Shown one piece after another: positions 10,750-23,210 of a stretch of 64,000 nt of DNA. Each line of letters begins with the position of its first letter. Positions within the stretch are counted from its first letter, which is position 1. A program made the position numbers and the translations under genes. The notes beneath the pieces were generated by a model. That model did no database searches, was not told the DNA's origin, and saw only the letters and a list, made by a program, of their open reading frames with translations. Source of the stretch: Larix kaempferi (taxonomy: Eukaryota > Streptophyta > Pinopsida > Pinales > Pinaceae); the NCBI GenBank assembly GCA_027924585.1, contig BSBM01001067.1:6036501-6100500 (forward strand), given 5' to 3'.

Positions 10750-11780
10750 AAACAGAGAGACTATAATCTTCAAAATACACCAAAACAAGAGACTGAGTTT
10801 AGCAACTTACACGAAAAGATAGGAGAAAAGATGGGAGAAGAATCAGCATTATGCTCTCCATAAATATGATTGATGTTGCAATAAATAAAGGAGTCTAGCA
10901 AAGATAAAGTTCTATTACACCAATGCTCAAGAGATAAAATATGAAGATTAGATCTCTGATTAGCCCAGCTGATTCTCACCTTATAATCACCATAGAGATA
11001 TAAACGAGGAATACCAATTTCAGAGGTAAAGAAAACTAGGCCCTAAAGAGCCAAGAGCTTGGCCCTGGTATTAGAGTTGAAACCACATCCAATCCATAAT
11101 TTAAAATTAGCTAGCAGCACCATCTAAAAAGCTAGCAGCAAAGGAATAGACAGGAGGAGGACTAACAATTCTAGGCCTTTTAGGAATTGTCTACGAGACA
11201 TAGTCTTTATACATACCCAATGCTCTTGAGCTGATGAATAAAACATTGGGGGCTTGATCTTCGAAGATAACCTTGTTTATGGTCTTCCATATCTCCCAAC
11301 ACAAGAAAATTGGAAGTAAATTATGATTGAAGGCACTTTGAGTTCACTTTTCCAAATTATCCATGAAGGAGGAAATTCCCCACTTCAACCAAACATGAAG
11401 TAATTCCGACACCTTTTTCCACATTAGCTTGTTGAATGAGCAAAACACAAATATGTGGTGTACATATTCGGCTTCAACATTACACATATGACAGATATTT
11501 GGCCCCAACCATTCTCTTTTGGCTAGATTATCCCAAGTAAAGATACCATCCTCACAACACAACCAATAAAATATTTAAGTTTTGAACGAATTTTCCATTG
11601 CCAAATTTTCTTATACCACCATTTTTTAACAGGGTGGGAAAGCAATAGAGCAATTTAATTATGCCTTCTTTGTTGTGACTTACCCAGAAGATTTGTTAAA
11701 AGATCAAACAATTGAATCTTCTTCATCCCTTAATTCGATTCAGCGCCTAAATATATCTTGTCCATTCCAAAGCCCAGTAA
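10750..11780 (-). pseudogene. L1-type LINE ORF2 remnant (zinc knuckle and RNase H)
   Basis: Read on the minus strand from about 11760 down, the translation gives the post-RT zinc-binding block (FTWDNLAKREWLGPNICHMC, then CNVEAEYVHHIFVFC; 11560-11400) and, after frame changes, an RNase H block ending in ANQRSNLHILSLEHWCNRTL and HIYGEHN (10975-10840). Order and wording match the other LINE pieces here. The RT core is missing. Orientation is opposite to the remnant at 6.2-7.2 kb, so the polygalacturonase gene sits between two LINE ends that point toward it. Confidence 0.7.
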
Positions 11781-13190
11781 CTACCAAATTGTGATTATAA
11801 TAGTGTCATAAACATATTTAATATTATTGTAAAAATAATATTTAATAAAACTTGAATTTTCATCCTTTTAAATTTCATATATTGTACATTATTTTTTCCA
11901 ATGAATCTTATAAAAAAATATCATAAGTTGAATGCAGAGTTCATGGATTGAATTTCAATTTTCAATTTTAAGTTTGCGTCATATGAAAGGGTTATATTGC
12001 TTTGAATCTCTCGAAATTTTTACCATTTGTCATATTCTTTTTCCAACTTCTTTTTAATTGAACATGGATGCAACATGATTGCATGGCAATGATGATAAAA
12101 ACTTGTCGTAAGTTTTTCCAAGTTGTAATAGTATAAAATATATTGTTTTAGGGTTTCATATTCAATGAGGAGCAAGAATTGGGTAAACAATATTGTTTAT
12201 AATTTTGAAGTGGTTAGTAATGTATTATTTTTGGATTTGCTTAATTGTATTTTAAGTTTTTCAATATATACTTTCATTCTAAACTTAACAATAATAGAGG
12301 ATAACGTATTACAAGGTTAGAGAAAAGTATCGCATTACAAGGATAGAGAAAAGTGATTTATTTTTACTTCAATGCTATTGAAAGTTATACATCTTCAAAA
12401 TGGTTTTCTAAGCTATAATATGTCTTCCGGGTTGAAAATATGAGTATTGGGGTTTTAATTAAAATTCCAGAGTTAATTGATGTTTGAAATTTTATAATCA
12501 TGATTTTGGTTTATCAACATTTACCATCAAACCATCGAAGAATTCTTAAAGGATGTTTGAGTGTCTTCACCATATATAAGCATAACATTGTTGTGGTAGT
12601 CAAAGTTGGTGCCTATGCACCAAACGTCATGATCGTTATAAATTCCATAAAAATGTAGGAAATAAATGATAACTTTGCTTAATTCATTATTGCAATTAAT
12701 TTCATCAACCATATAGAGTTTATAATCAAAAAATTTAAATTCAAAGGAATTTCTAAATTTTATGTACAATTTAAGTTTCAATTCAAAATTTCTAATTTTT
12801 CTATACAATTTAAATTTCCCTTAGAGATAGTGTTGAAGGTTTTTTTTAATCAAAATTGTTATATTTATAGTAGTGTCCCTTAACTCAATTTAACCTTTAA
12901 CTTTGATCTCAATTTCATCTACCCAATCGCTAATATTCCTTTTTTAAATAGTTCCAAAGAACTTATAAAATGAAAATCATATGAGTTTTGTCCTCCAGTT
13001 TTAAAGATATTATTGCAAAATTGGTTTCAGACAAGTAAACTACTAAGTCAAGAATTATGAGGTAGAACCAATATTACATTTCCTCGGGTCTAGATTGTGA
13101 CAATATGTAGGAATGATTTTCAGTGAATTACTTTATTTACTTAATACTAGAGAGGTTTTCACTACATTTGTAAACTCACATAAATAGATA
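11781..13190. other. AT-rich stretch without recognisable genes
   Basis: I see no supported gene or repeat here. An open minus-strand frame at 12808-12527 exists but is biased by local A/T composition and matches nothing I recognise. Confidence 0.6.
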
Positions 13191-13194
13191 TAAA

Positions 13195-14050
13195 GTTCAC
13201 TTATTATGTCTCTCAACTGCTAGGGCTTCCTTAAAAAAACTCGCACTTAAGGGACTCATTTCTATTCATCATCCATCTATCCTTATGATTCAGGAATCTA
13301 TGGCCTGAGGTGATCAAATTTTGTCAGAACGAAGATCTATGTTTTATGGCTGGGATTTTATAAATGTTGATGCTTCTGGCAGATCGGGAGGTTTAATTAT
13401 TGGATAGAAGACTAGTAATTTCCTTTGTACAAACTTTTGGGCTGTCATGTCTGGAATTGGTACAAGACTTTTCTCCAGGGAATTTGGCCTTTCTTTTCTT
13501 TTTATAAATCTCTATGGACCATATGAAAATAAGGTGATGTTATGGGAAAGATTATTCAATTTAGGAATGCTTTCAGGTGACATAATCATAATTGGTGGTG
13601 GTATAAATTTTTACTTGGGGGAAAGTGAAATCTGGGGGCCTAAATCCCAAAAGGATGCCATGACTGATTATTTCATTAAAAGATTGGATGAACAGTCCCT
13701 CTTTGATATTCCTCTAGTAAAGCTAAGACTGACCTGCCGCAATTTGAGATTTGGACAAGACTACATTTCCAAATGCATTGAGAGACTTTTAGTGAATGAA
13801 GGCACTCTAAATTATGTTGTTTGCATTTGCCAATGGGTCGGTGAGGGGGGGAATTCTGATCATTTTCCTTTTTTTATGGAATTGTCGATGGAAGGAGGAA
13901 AACCACCAAGTCCTTATAAATGTAATACCAGTTGGTTGGAGGATGATGACTACAAAGAACTAGTCACGTCTATATGGATCCCTATAAACCCCACCCTTAT
14001 TGAATCAACCAGTATTCAATTACTTAATAATCTTAAGAGGTTTAAGTCTT
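13195..14050 (+). pseudogene. LINE endonuclease domain
   Basis: AP-type endonucleases nick the target DNA to prime LINE reverse transcription. The block begins with a weak N-terminal match (ARASLKKLALKG, ILMIQES), then INLYGPYEN (13507-13533), GGGINFYLGESE, a block like DIPLVKLRLTCRN and finally NSDHFPFF at ~13855. In the usual GDFN-type motif the aspartate is replaced by glycine (GGGIN), a loss of a metal-binding residue. The frame from 13447 to 14052 is open; upstream stops break the N-terminus. Confidence 0.75.
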
Positions 14051-14439
14051 GATCAATCAACTGGGCAGCTAAGAGCCGAAAAAGGATGGATGCAGAACTT
14101 TATAGAATTGAGGAGGAATTGGATTATATTCACTCTAATTATCCTTTGGGGTTTCAATCCCTCGATCTAAAAAAACAAATTTTTGCTCTTGCAGTTCAAA
14201 GGACTCAAATTCTCAATGAGAATGAAGTGATGTGGTGCCTGAAGAGTAGAGCGATCTGGATTTAGAAAGGGGATGACAATACAAAACAAATTCATAATCT
14301 TGTCAAGCACATACATCACACAAACTCTCTTTGGTATTTGGAGGAACCTGATGGTGGACAAATATTGGGGTTTGAGAACTTAGCAAGCTCCGTTATTCAA
14401 CATTTTGGGAAATATACAAGGAAGATGACAGAGTTAACA

Positions 14440-15675
14440 TAACACAGATGCTAAATATTTCAGCTACACTTCCATCCTTTGTTAATGAGATACATAATAC
14501 TGAGTTGATGGAATTGATCAGAATGGAGAAGTTGAAGGCTATTGTTCATTCTTTATAGAGGGAAAAAATCCCTGGACCAGACAGATGGCCAGTGGAGTTC
14601 TTTAAAGGATTCATGGACTTATTTGAGAATGACCTGCTACTGTAGTTATTGAAGAATCTAGAGTATCTAGGAGGATCCTAGCAGCATTTAATGCTACATT
14701 TATCACCCTTATTCCAAAGGTGGACAAAGTGACTAAATGGGAGGAGTTCAGACCTATTTATCTTTGTAACTGTATATATAAATTGATAGTAAAAGTGGTG
14801 GAAAATAAAAAGAAACTCTCAATCTGTCTCCCAAGAATAATTGGCTTTTTTAAAGGGTCGATGGATCCATGATGCGATTGGGACAGCTCGGGAAGTCATT
14901 AACTCTACTAAGATCAAGACACTTATTGCGGTGATCCTGAAGGTTGATCTCACAAAATCCTATGATAGGGTCAATTGGTTGTTTCCACGACTCGTACTCC
15001 TACATGTAGGCTTCCATTTTCTCTTTGTGGACTGGGTCCTCTCATGTGTCCAAACAGTCTCCTTTTTGGTTTTAATCAATGGATCTGCTTCTAATTTCTT
15101 CAATTCGGGAATAAGGATGCACCAGGGCTATCCACTGGTACCTTTACTTTTCATCCTTGTTATAGAAGGTTTAAGCATAGCTATCTCTCAAGCTCAACTT
15201 AATGGTAGGTTAAAAGGGATTATACTTGAGGCCCAAATATCTCTATTTCCCACTTAGTCTTCGTTGATGATATTTTGCTTTTTTCGAATGGTTCCAGAAG
15301 TGACATTTTAATGTTAAAAGAGATTTTGGCCTCCTTCTTTGAAGCTTTGGGGATGATTATAAATATAAGAAAATATTCCTTAGCTTTTATGAATCTGAAC
15401 CGAGCTTGTATTAATTGGATTGTCACTCAATTTGCTTTCGCAGTTGTTGAATTACAAGATGGTCTGAAATATTTAGGCTTCCTACTAAAACCAAATGACT
15501 ATCACCACCGTGATTGGGCATGGCTAGTTGGAAAAATAGATAACAAGCTTTTCTTGTGGTGCAATAAATGGATCAACCGAGGTGGTAGATTGATCCTCCT
15601 TAAATTTGTTTTGGAGGCTATTCATGTTTATTGGGTCTCTTTGGCCTATGTCGCAATTGGCACTTTAGACTAGAT
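14440..15675 (+). pseudogene. LINE reverse transcriptase domain
   Basis: The translation moves between frames but shows RT blocks in order: IPGPDRWPVEFF with a stop just before it (14560-14605), FLKGRWIHDAI (14840), ILKVDLTKSYDRVNW (14933-14977), a block ending GIRMHQGYPLVPLLFILV (15107-15165) and the catalytic FVDDILLF (15258-15281), then the thumb (GLKYLGFLL, LFLWCNKWINRGGRL). The double aspartate is preserved. The usual G(D/S)PLSP block reads GYPLVP, a likely mutation. Confidence 0.75.
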
Positions 15676-16061
15676 TCGAAAATTGTGCTACGGGTTCCTA
15701 TGGAAAAAAAATCTTGAGGATATAACCTTCTCCTGGATTGCTTGGGGGAAGCTTGCTATGCTAAAGGAGATTGGTGGATGGGGTCTGAAACACTCCTCTC
15801 TTTTTTTCTAAAAGTCTTGTCGCTAAAGCGATTTTGCATATCCTCAAGGGAGATGGATTGTGGGTAAAAGTTGTGGTTCAAAAATATATATCTCCTCTCT
15901 CCATAGTGGAATATTTTAGAATGTGACTCAAACCAATCAAGGATGTCTCTTCTATGTGGTGGGTCCTTATCTTTGTCTTTCATTTAATTGGTGATTGTAT
16001 TATATGGAAAGTTGGCAATGGTAACAAGCTTCGTTTGGGACAGGATCCGTGGACAGGTTGA

Positions 16062-17258
16062 TTGGGTGTCTATAAACTATCGCAACATATGATTGCCCAT
16101 TTGGAGGAGCAAGGATTCATATTTTTATCACAGGTTACTGATGTTTGTGATATTACACATTTGAAACATATGTGGATGAATGCTGAGGACCTTATAGCCT
16201 TTGATAATGAGGATATTGGTATATGGAACTCTTATATTAAAAACCTCCATGATTGCAACATTTGGCTTGTTATAAATTTGATGTCTTACTTTGGTCTAGG
16301 AACGATGAAGGTAGTGAATATTTATCCAGTTTGGGTTTCTTGGTCCTGGAGGAAGAAGAAGACCATCTTGATCCGCCTTGGTGGAATACCCCTCTATGGA
16401 AGCTCAGGTGTCCGCTTAAATTCAATCATTTCCTTTGGTTGGCTCTCCATAATAAGGTTCCAGTATGGGATGTTCTCATTAAAAGATTTTGGATAGGGCC
16501 TGGATGGTGCCCTCTGTGTAAATCGGATAATGAGTCTATCGATCATCTTTTCTTATTTTGCTCGTATATGAAGAGAATGATGGAATATATCTCCCAGGTT
16601 AAAGGAATGGTTCTAATGTGGCAGGGGGTAACGTTGATCTTCAAGATGCTCTTTGGATTTGATTTATCAATGGTAAATATCAATATCTTTTGGCTCTCCC
16701 AACTCTATTGATATGGAATATCTGGCTAGCAAGGAACTCTATTATTTTCAAAGAGATCTATATTGAACCATCAATTTTTGCTTCGAAGAGTTTGGATGTT
16801 CTTGATCTCTTTCCACAAGAATTTGTCATCTAAAGGCCTAGAAGAATTGAAAATGAGATCATAGATAAATCGGGGTGCCGGGCAAACTTTGATGGCGCTT
16901 CTCAGGGGAATCCAACTATTGGCGGGGTTGGTGACATCTTATATTTTAATGATCATCATTGGATACAATTTTCTACAGGTGTGGGTTTGAGTTCAAATAA
17001 CCGAGCAGAGGTAATGGCTTTAAAATTGGTTCTATTGCTTACACTCTCCAATGAAGCATATAATATTAAGCTTTTTGGTGACTCCAAGTTGGTAGTAGAG
17101 TGGTTGAGACTAAAGAAGCCTCCCAAAAATCTAAATCTTCAACCTTTATATGAAGAGGTAAACATATTGTCTGATCTTTTTTTGAATATTTCTTTCACCA
17201 TGTCTATAGAGAAAGGAATGGTTTTCCAGACCGCTTATCTAAGGAAGGTCTTAATGTA
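16062..17258 (+). pseudogene. LINE post-RT zinc block and RNase H domain
   Basis: After frame changes the zinc-binding region appears at 16380-16600 (WKLRCPLKFNHFLWLALHNK, FWIGPGWCPLC...ESIDHLFLFC). RNase H follows at 16880-17258 with FDGASQGNP (first catalytic aspartate), SNNRAEVMAL (catalytic glutamate) and LFGDSKLVVEW (second aspartate). The C-terminal histidine/aspartate part is degraded. The RNase H removes RNA from the RNA/DNA hybrid. Confidence 0.75.
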
Positions 17259-17306
17259 AGGGATGGTTATTGGCTCCTAAAGGAAATGGATAGAGATATC
17301 CTAATG

Positions 17307-17468
17307 GAACAATATCCATGACCGCATCTTAGATAACAGTTCACAAATTTCTCTTGCTTAGAACAATATCCAGAGCCACATCTTAGATAACAGTTCACAA
17401 ATTTCTCTTGCTTAGAACAATATCCAGAGCCACATATTAGATAACAGTTCACAAATTTCTCTTGCTTA
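17307..17468. repeat. Three tandem 54-bp units
   Basis: Units start at 17307, 17361 and 17415 and are almost identical (GAACAATATCCAGAGCCACA...CTTGCTTA). Because 54 is a multiple of three, an open minus-strand frame with an 18-residue repeat results; I regard that frame as incidental. The repeat begins just beyond the LINE RNase H. Confidence 0.95.
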
Positions 17469-17846
17469 TATCCTAAGAACACTCCACTGGACATATTAAG
17501 CAATAAAATCAATTGAAATTATCAATTTTTCTATTATTATCATAGAATGCTCATAAAAGATATCTACAAATTTAAGTTGCAATATTTTATATATGATGGA
17601 TATATTAGATATGTACCAATTGATATATGAGACATAAAATTCTCATTATAAACAATGATGATGTATGAGCTCTTTCTTTTGAACATCAAATGCTGTTTCA
17701 AATATTGGAGGCCATGTAAAAAGTGATTTATGAATTGAAAAAAAATATAAACAACCATTAACATACTCTTCCTATTCTAATAACTCAAATGTTATTAAAC
17801 TTTAATTAAAAGGTTTAAGTAAAAGGTTTAAGGAAACCTGTTGCTT

Positions 17847-18000
17847 TTTTAAGGAAACCTGTTGCTGTCAACTCTATTAATGCCATGCAAGTTAAAGTTA
17901 GTTAATTGGCTCTAAATAATATTTTATTAACCCAGCTTAAGGAAACTTATTTGCTATCAACTCCATCAATGGCATGCAAGTTACTTATTTAATTGGCTCT
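17847..18000. repeat. Diverged direct repeat (~65 bp copies)
   Basis: Two copies (about 17847-17913 and 17936-18000) share TTAAGGAAAC, CAACTC.AT.AATG.CATGCAAGTTA and TTAATTGGCTCT. No gene is seen from 17470 to 18660; the remainder is AT-rich. Confidence 0.7.
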
Positions 18001-18679
18001 GCACTGACACACCACATCAGTGCACACCACATGCAACACATTATTTAATGCAAAAGGGCATCTTAATGCACATTAATGATGTGGACCTTAGCAAGCCAGA
18101 AAATACTTATGTTTCATAAAGAAGACCATAAACACAAACTTGTACACTGCCTTACGACAAGTTATTGTTGGGTACACCACCTTAATCTGACTTTAATGTG
18201 CACCTCACTTGGTCATCACAATCAAGTTTTTAGAAGATAAAGGTATCGTCTCCTACTTTGAATTTGAATATGCTATAGAAATTTTATATTCATTTTGTGT
18301 TGAAAATGGTCATATGATATGATATAAAAAATTTATATTCATTTTGAATGTTTTATAATGAATGGTTTTGGAAAAGTAATTAACACTAATTCATAACTTT
18401 TTAATAAATTATTTAATAATTTTTTTGAAAATTTATATATATTATATATCAAATTAAAAAAAAATACATATATTTTTAAATTACTAATATAAAATCATTA
18501 TTATATATATAATGAATTTATGTGTACTCAATGAATCCAATCTTCATTATAATCGTATGTTTTTTTATTAATATCTATTTTTTAATCTATTATATTAAAA
18601 CAATTACTATCTCAATCACAATTTAATCTTTTACTTTTCTATTTATAATAAATATATTATTATTCCAGATGTGGGTGAC

Positions 18680-18834
18680 CACGTGCCCTCCACCTCGTCC
18701 ACCACGCACATGGATCAGACGTACACCCGACCTACCCCACGTGGCGACGTCTTCGGCATGCACAAACTTGGCCATGAGATGACATCAGCCACACACCTGT
18801 CAGCTTGCAATTTGGGTGACGACGATTATTTAAG
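18680..18834 (+). promoter_or_regulatory. Candidate promoter: two G-boxes and a TATA-like box
   Basis: CACGTG occurs at 18680 and CACGTGGC at 18738, the latter matching the G-box/ABRE core bound by bZIP and bHLH factors. TTATTTAAGG (18825) could be a TATA box, about 50 bases before the ATG at 18883. The block is much more GC-rich than the AT-rich DNA to its left and begins abruptly at ~18665. It sits in the right place to drive the broken frame at 18883-19752. Confidence 0.4.
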
Positions 18835-18882
18835 GAGGGAGGACGAGGGTGATGATCACACTCTCCTTCGCGCGCGTCTGGA

Positions 18883-19752
18883 ATGACGTTCTCTCTCGGC
18901 TGGTGTGATTTGCATTCAATTCTACCACCCTTTCCAAAGATGACAGTCTGTATCATTTATTGTCTCCACAGGAGGAACTTGGCTTGGCTCGGCCCTTTAA
19001 AGGCTTTGGTCGGCATGTTTTCTAATCCTACTGCTACGTTCTGGTTATTCTCAGTGGTTCCCTCTGTTGAGTTTAGGATAATCTTTGTGGTCTCCCCTGT
19101 TGCTCTCACTGCCATGACGCCACGCAATAGAGGTATATCTTGACGCGGCAATGGTAGAACTAGCTCTAGTCGAAAGTCCGGGGTTGCCATGGACTGGACT
19201 GTCATGGACGGTTATGTTGAGCACATCTCTGTGTGGACTCGCAGCCTAATTGATGGTTGGGAAGCTCGTAGGGTGGCGACTTTGCTCGCCTTTGGCAGCA
19301 ATGGTGGTGCCATAAATCACTATTGGCTATTATAAAACATGATGAGTACCCTTGTTGAAGAGATGGAGACAAGCTGGCAAGCCAGCATCGGCATTGTGAG
19401 GAACATCAACTCCAGCTTGAAAGAGGTCACAGACTACTCAAATACCTTGGACGCTAGTATGCCCTGGGACATTTTCTCCCTGGGTGGCAATTCTGAACCG
19501 GCCATGTAGGAAAAGAATGAGGATGCAGCAGCTCCTGAAGCTCCGAAACTTGGGTCTGCATAGAAAAAGTCCAAGGTAAGAAAGGATAAGGGCTCGGCTC
19601 CTGCAACTCTTGCGAACGACGCTGCTCAGGACGGTACATGTGCTCCAGGTTCTCCCTCTCCCACTCTCCCCCCTCTGGGGACTTTTGAATATTTCTATGC
19701 TCCCTGTCCCATCCTCGAGGAGAAACCAGACGAGCCACCAACAAATCGCTAA
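18883..19752 (+). pseudogene. Unknown 290-codon frame with four internal stops
   Basis: One frame runs from the ATG at 18883 to TAA at 19750-19752 with internal stops at about 19141 (TGA), 19336 (TAA), 19507 (TAG) and 19561 (TAG) and no frameshift. The middle part looks protein-like (ISVWTRSLIDGWEARRV; TLVEEMETSWQASIGIVRNI) and the end is Ala/Pro-rich with a Lys-rich patch. I do not recognise the family; it could be a dead host gene or a retroelement gag-like frame. A pyrimidine-rich stretch ending TTTTACAG (~19831) beyond the frame could be a splice acceptor, so the coding region may once have continued. Confidence 0.45.
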
Positions 19753-20048
19753 ATGGGCTGCCATAGCTCCGGGTCATCTCTGTGATTATCAGCTTTTTTG
19801 TTTTAATTTTCTATACGGTTTATTTTACAGCAACACCAAACAGTATGAAACTTTATTTTTGAAGCAAGTCCTAGTCTTTTTATGGGAAGACCATACCCAA
19901 GAGGTCTATATTTTGTATTATGTCAGTCATTTCAGCATTTTTGAGCGATTGGGATGGTGGCTTCACCACTTGAGGCCTCCCTAATCTGCTACAGACATTT
20001 CGGCTCTTGATGTATCTTTCGGCTCTATTAATTAAATTCCTATCTGCA

Positions 20049-20074
<26 letters not shown>
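20049..20074. repeat. (AT)n microsatellite
   Basis: About 13 AT repeats in AT-rich intergenic DNA. The stretch 19990-21500 holds no gene I can support. Confidence 0.95.
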
Positions 20075-20079
<5 letters not shown>

Positions 20080-20751
20080 ATTAATATTCAATAATTTTTT
20101 AATATAAAATTAATATTTTGTATTGGTACTTTGGTGGAAGTCCAGTTTTTGGATTTTCACTTTGACCATTACATGTAGCTATGGTTTCTACTTAATGTCA
20201 GCAATGGATGTAGTATCTGTGCCTTTCTAGTCTTCTTAGTCATCTTCAAAACAATTTTATAAATTGGTATGAGTGCTTTTGGATGTGGAGTCAATGTCCA
20301 TTTAGTCCTCTATACTTATGATGTAAAATAAGTTATAACTTTGATTCTTCTTATATAATAAGTTGCAATTTTTTCTATGTGAAAAAAAAATTAATATTTT
20401 ATATAAATATAAATTATGAATAATTGTAAGGATTTATATTTATTTAAAAGTGAGAATTATATCAATTCTTAAAATGTCAACTATAAAATATTTGGGGATA
20501 TTTTTCTTAAATTATTTCAATTTTTAAGGATTTTATATAGTTTATATAATAATTTGACGATTTTTAAAGTGAAAAAGTTTATCCCATCAAAATTGGATGA
20601 AATGGGGCTTCAAAAAATGCAAATTGATGAATCGTTTTCTTTCTGGAAAAAACCATAGAAAAATAACCCATAGACTAAATTTAACCCCTAAAATTATTTT
20701 TGATATAAATTAAAATACTAAAAACTATAAAATATTCAACACCATAAATTT

Positions 20752-20935
20752 AACTAAATTTAAATTAAATAATTTACTTATTCAAAATAATTACCATTTT
20801 TAAACTATTAATTATTCATTACATATAACTAATTATTATTCATTACATATAACTAAATTTAAGTGAAATAATTTACTTATCTAAAATAGTTACCATTTTT
20901 AAACTATTAATTATCCATTTCACATATATAAATGT
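20752..20935. repeat. AT-rich tandem duplication (~99-bp offset)
   Basis: Copies starting at 20752 and 20851 share AACTAAATTTAA, AATAATTTACTTAT and ACCATTTTTAAACTATTAAT. Diverged at several positions. Confidence 0.8.
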
Positions 20936-20972
20936 TTTTTTAATTGTGCACAATATCTTCAATAAGCATACA

Positions 20973-21122
20973 TTTTATTCAAATCAATATCATAATAATA
21001 AACATTATCATCATTTAACATACACGTTATTCCAAATCAATGTACAATTTTATTCAAATCAATATCATAATAATAAACATTATCATCATTTAACGTACAC
21101 GTTATTCCAAATCAATATACAA
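20973..21122. repeat. Two near-identical 75-bp tandem units
   Basis: Units start at 20973 and 21048 (TTTTATTCAAATCAATATCA...), differing at about two or three bases, so the duplication is recent relative to its surroundings. Confidence 0.95.
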
Positions 21123-21539
21123 TTACAGTATGACATTTTGAGAAATTCTGTAATGAATTATTTTTAATAATATAATTTTGATTATATTTTATATTTTAAT
21201 CAAAATTATATTATATTTTTTATATTAAATATATAATAGACAATATATGATGATATTTATATGGATATGTTATATACATATTATATGATAATTATGTTTT
21301 TAAATAATAAATAAATATTAATTTAATCTCTTGGATAAGAGGTTAAATTACAAACGTTAGCAATATATGATTTTATAAATGAGATTAAAGTTAGATGCTA
21401 TTACAAAATACATGACCTAAATGATTGTCATAAGGGATCGTGGCTTTAACACATTTTTGTTTTGGTATAAAACATAAAAGTTCTAGAATAAAATATATAA
21501 GTGTTTTTTATTGGATAATGTATTTCAGTTAAGAAAGGA

Positions 21540-23210
21540 AGTAGGTCACGGAAGAAATGGCTCTGCGAATCCTAGTGCCACAATGCATCAGTCTAGTTTT
21601 GAGCTTGTCCCAATCATGTTGTCATCTCCCTTGCAGTCTCTAACACAGTGTGTGTGCTGCACTTCGATCCTTCATCTGCATATTTCCAAGACCAGGCAAG
21701 TATGGCAAAAAAGGAGATTTTTCCATGCATAGATCCCTCCACCTTCATCGATTTGAATTCTCTGGGATTTACCCTCTTTGTGCGGCTCCTTTTAGAACAT
21801 ACCTGTTGTCTATGCATATACCCATTCGACCTAGGTTCCCTTCTTCATGCCCAAATCCAGCATTGCACTGGGATACTGGATTGCTACCAACATCTTCTTT
21901 TCTAGGGCAGGCATCTTCAAAAGGAATCCAAGCTACGAGATTATGATATAGCCATAGATGTGACCATCGTTCTTGTATCCATCTTGCAAGCTGGAAAGGG
22001 GTTTTCCATGGTGCCTTCTTCCTTCAAAAAGTGCTCATTCAAGGATGTCGTGCGAACTAATGCCACTAGTGCTATAGATTATGGGACAAGGCTGCTTTCA
22101 GGCTATACCTTCATAGTGGAGCACTACGAGGATTCTCCTACGATAAAACTGGAAAACCCCCATGCCATTATCTGCGGAGCCATCTACAACAAAACAACCC
22201 TCATTTGCAGATTCAATGGGATTTGTCCCTTGGCATCTACCTTACGGAAATTGACAAAGTAAACTTGGGAGGTGGATCATCAACTTTTCCTATGCGCCAA
22301 TGGATATTTTATTGTCTTCTTCTAGAAGGAAGAATATTGCAAGAAAATCATCGAGGAAGGGTGGTGGTTCTAGGGAAGCTCTGGGATGTCTATACAGAGA
22401 TGGTTCCCCACTTTCAACCCTTTGTCCATGTCCTCCATGACTACTCCAGATTGGGTAAGACTTTTGAATCTCCCTTTGCATTTTTGGGATCCATAAATTT
22501 TGGCTTCCATCAGTAACTCCCTAGGAATATTTATCAAGCTTGATACAGAAAGAATCTTGAAAGGTTTAGTCACCTTTGCTCGCATATGCGCCGAACTAGA
22601 TCTTAGTAGGGGGCTCCTTGACAAACTCTTCATCGACTGACTCAAATATGATCCCTACATGCAATTCATTGATTATGAAAATATAGCTTTTCATTGTAGA
22701 GATTGTTAGCAACTTGGGATCCTAAAGGAGACTTGTCCTTCATCCCCGGTGCCCGCCACAAAAAGATGGTCCAAAGGTTGGAAGGAGGGAAAGAGTCGCA
22801 AAAGTATCTCAGCATCTCAGTCGGATAGAAATCAACCTCAAAAAGGCCTTCCAACCCACTCGCCACCCACAACTCCATCGCAACCTTCCAACTCTACATA
22901 ACTACCTTCAACACAAACATTAGTGCAGACATCAGCTCATCTAGCAGTGGAGCCATTGGTCAACCCTCTGCATATGGATATGATTATGGTATCAGCCCAA
23001 TTCTCCGGAGCTCAAAAACACCCGCATAAATCTGATAACTCTGACAGTGATAAGGAAGTAGCCTTGAATTCAAACCATCAAGCCCTTGGAATTTCTTCAA
23101 ACCAACTCACCATCTTGTCAAACTTAGCTCCTTCCCCCAATTCCTTTGGGTGGATTGATGTTCGTAAGAAAAAATGGAAAAAGACCCTTCCTGGCCATCC
23201 CAATGACTAG
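21540..23210 (+). pseudogene. L1-type LINE ORF1 (DUF4283-like with CCHC knuckle), frameshifted
   Basis: ORF1 of plant L1 elements binds RNA and forms the RNP. Reading across at least two frameshifts gives SFKDVVR then ICRFNGICPLASTLRKL (~22010-22250), a middle block with RQWIFYCLLLEGRILQENHR and WDVYTEMVPHFQPF (22290-22420), a LGIFIKLDTERILKGLVTFA block (22520-22575), and a damaged zinc knuckle (FHCRDC...GILKETCPS, ~22690-22740), then a Ser/Pro/Thr-rich tail ending at a stop near 23208. No ORF2 follows; within ~200 bases there is an A-run (23401-23408). The copy is therefore ORF1 only, by truncation or as an ORF1-only element. Confidence 0.65.

Larger units (their letters stand above)
13195..17260 (+). 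mobile_element. L1-type LINE, ORF2 nearly full length, decayed
   Basis: About 4.1 kb carries, in order, an AP endonuclease, reverse transcriptase, zinc-binding block and RNase H, the plan of plant L1 elements that gained a host-type RNase H. Frames change several times and there are many stops, so it is inactive. ORF1 is not found immediately upstream; the stretch before 13195 is plain AT-rich DNA, implying 5' truncation or decay. The 3' end runs into a 54-bp tandem repeat; no clear poly(A) tail or target duplication was found. Confidence 0.8.

Noticed and set aside
12527-12808. 93-residue minus-strand frame as a gene.
   Set aside because: Composition is typical of AT-rich DNA, no motif or context support.
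17267-17512. Minus-strand frame with an 18-residue repeat.
   Set aside because: It is open only because the 54-bp repeat is a multiple of three; the plus strand is LINE sequence.
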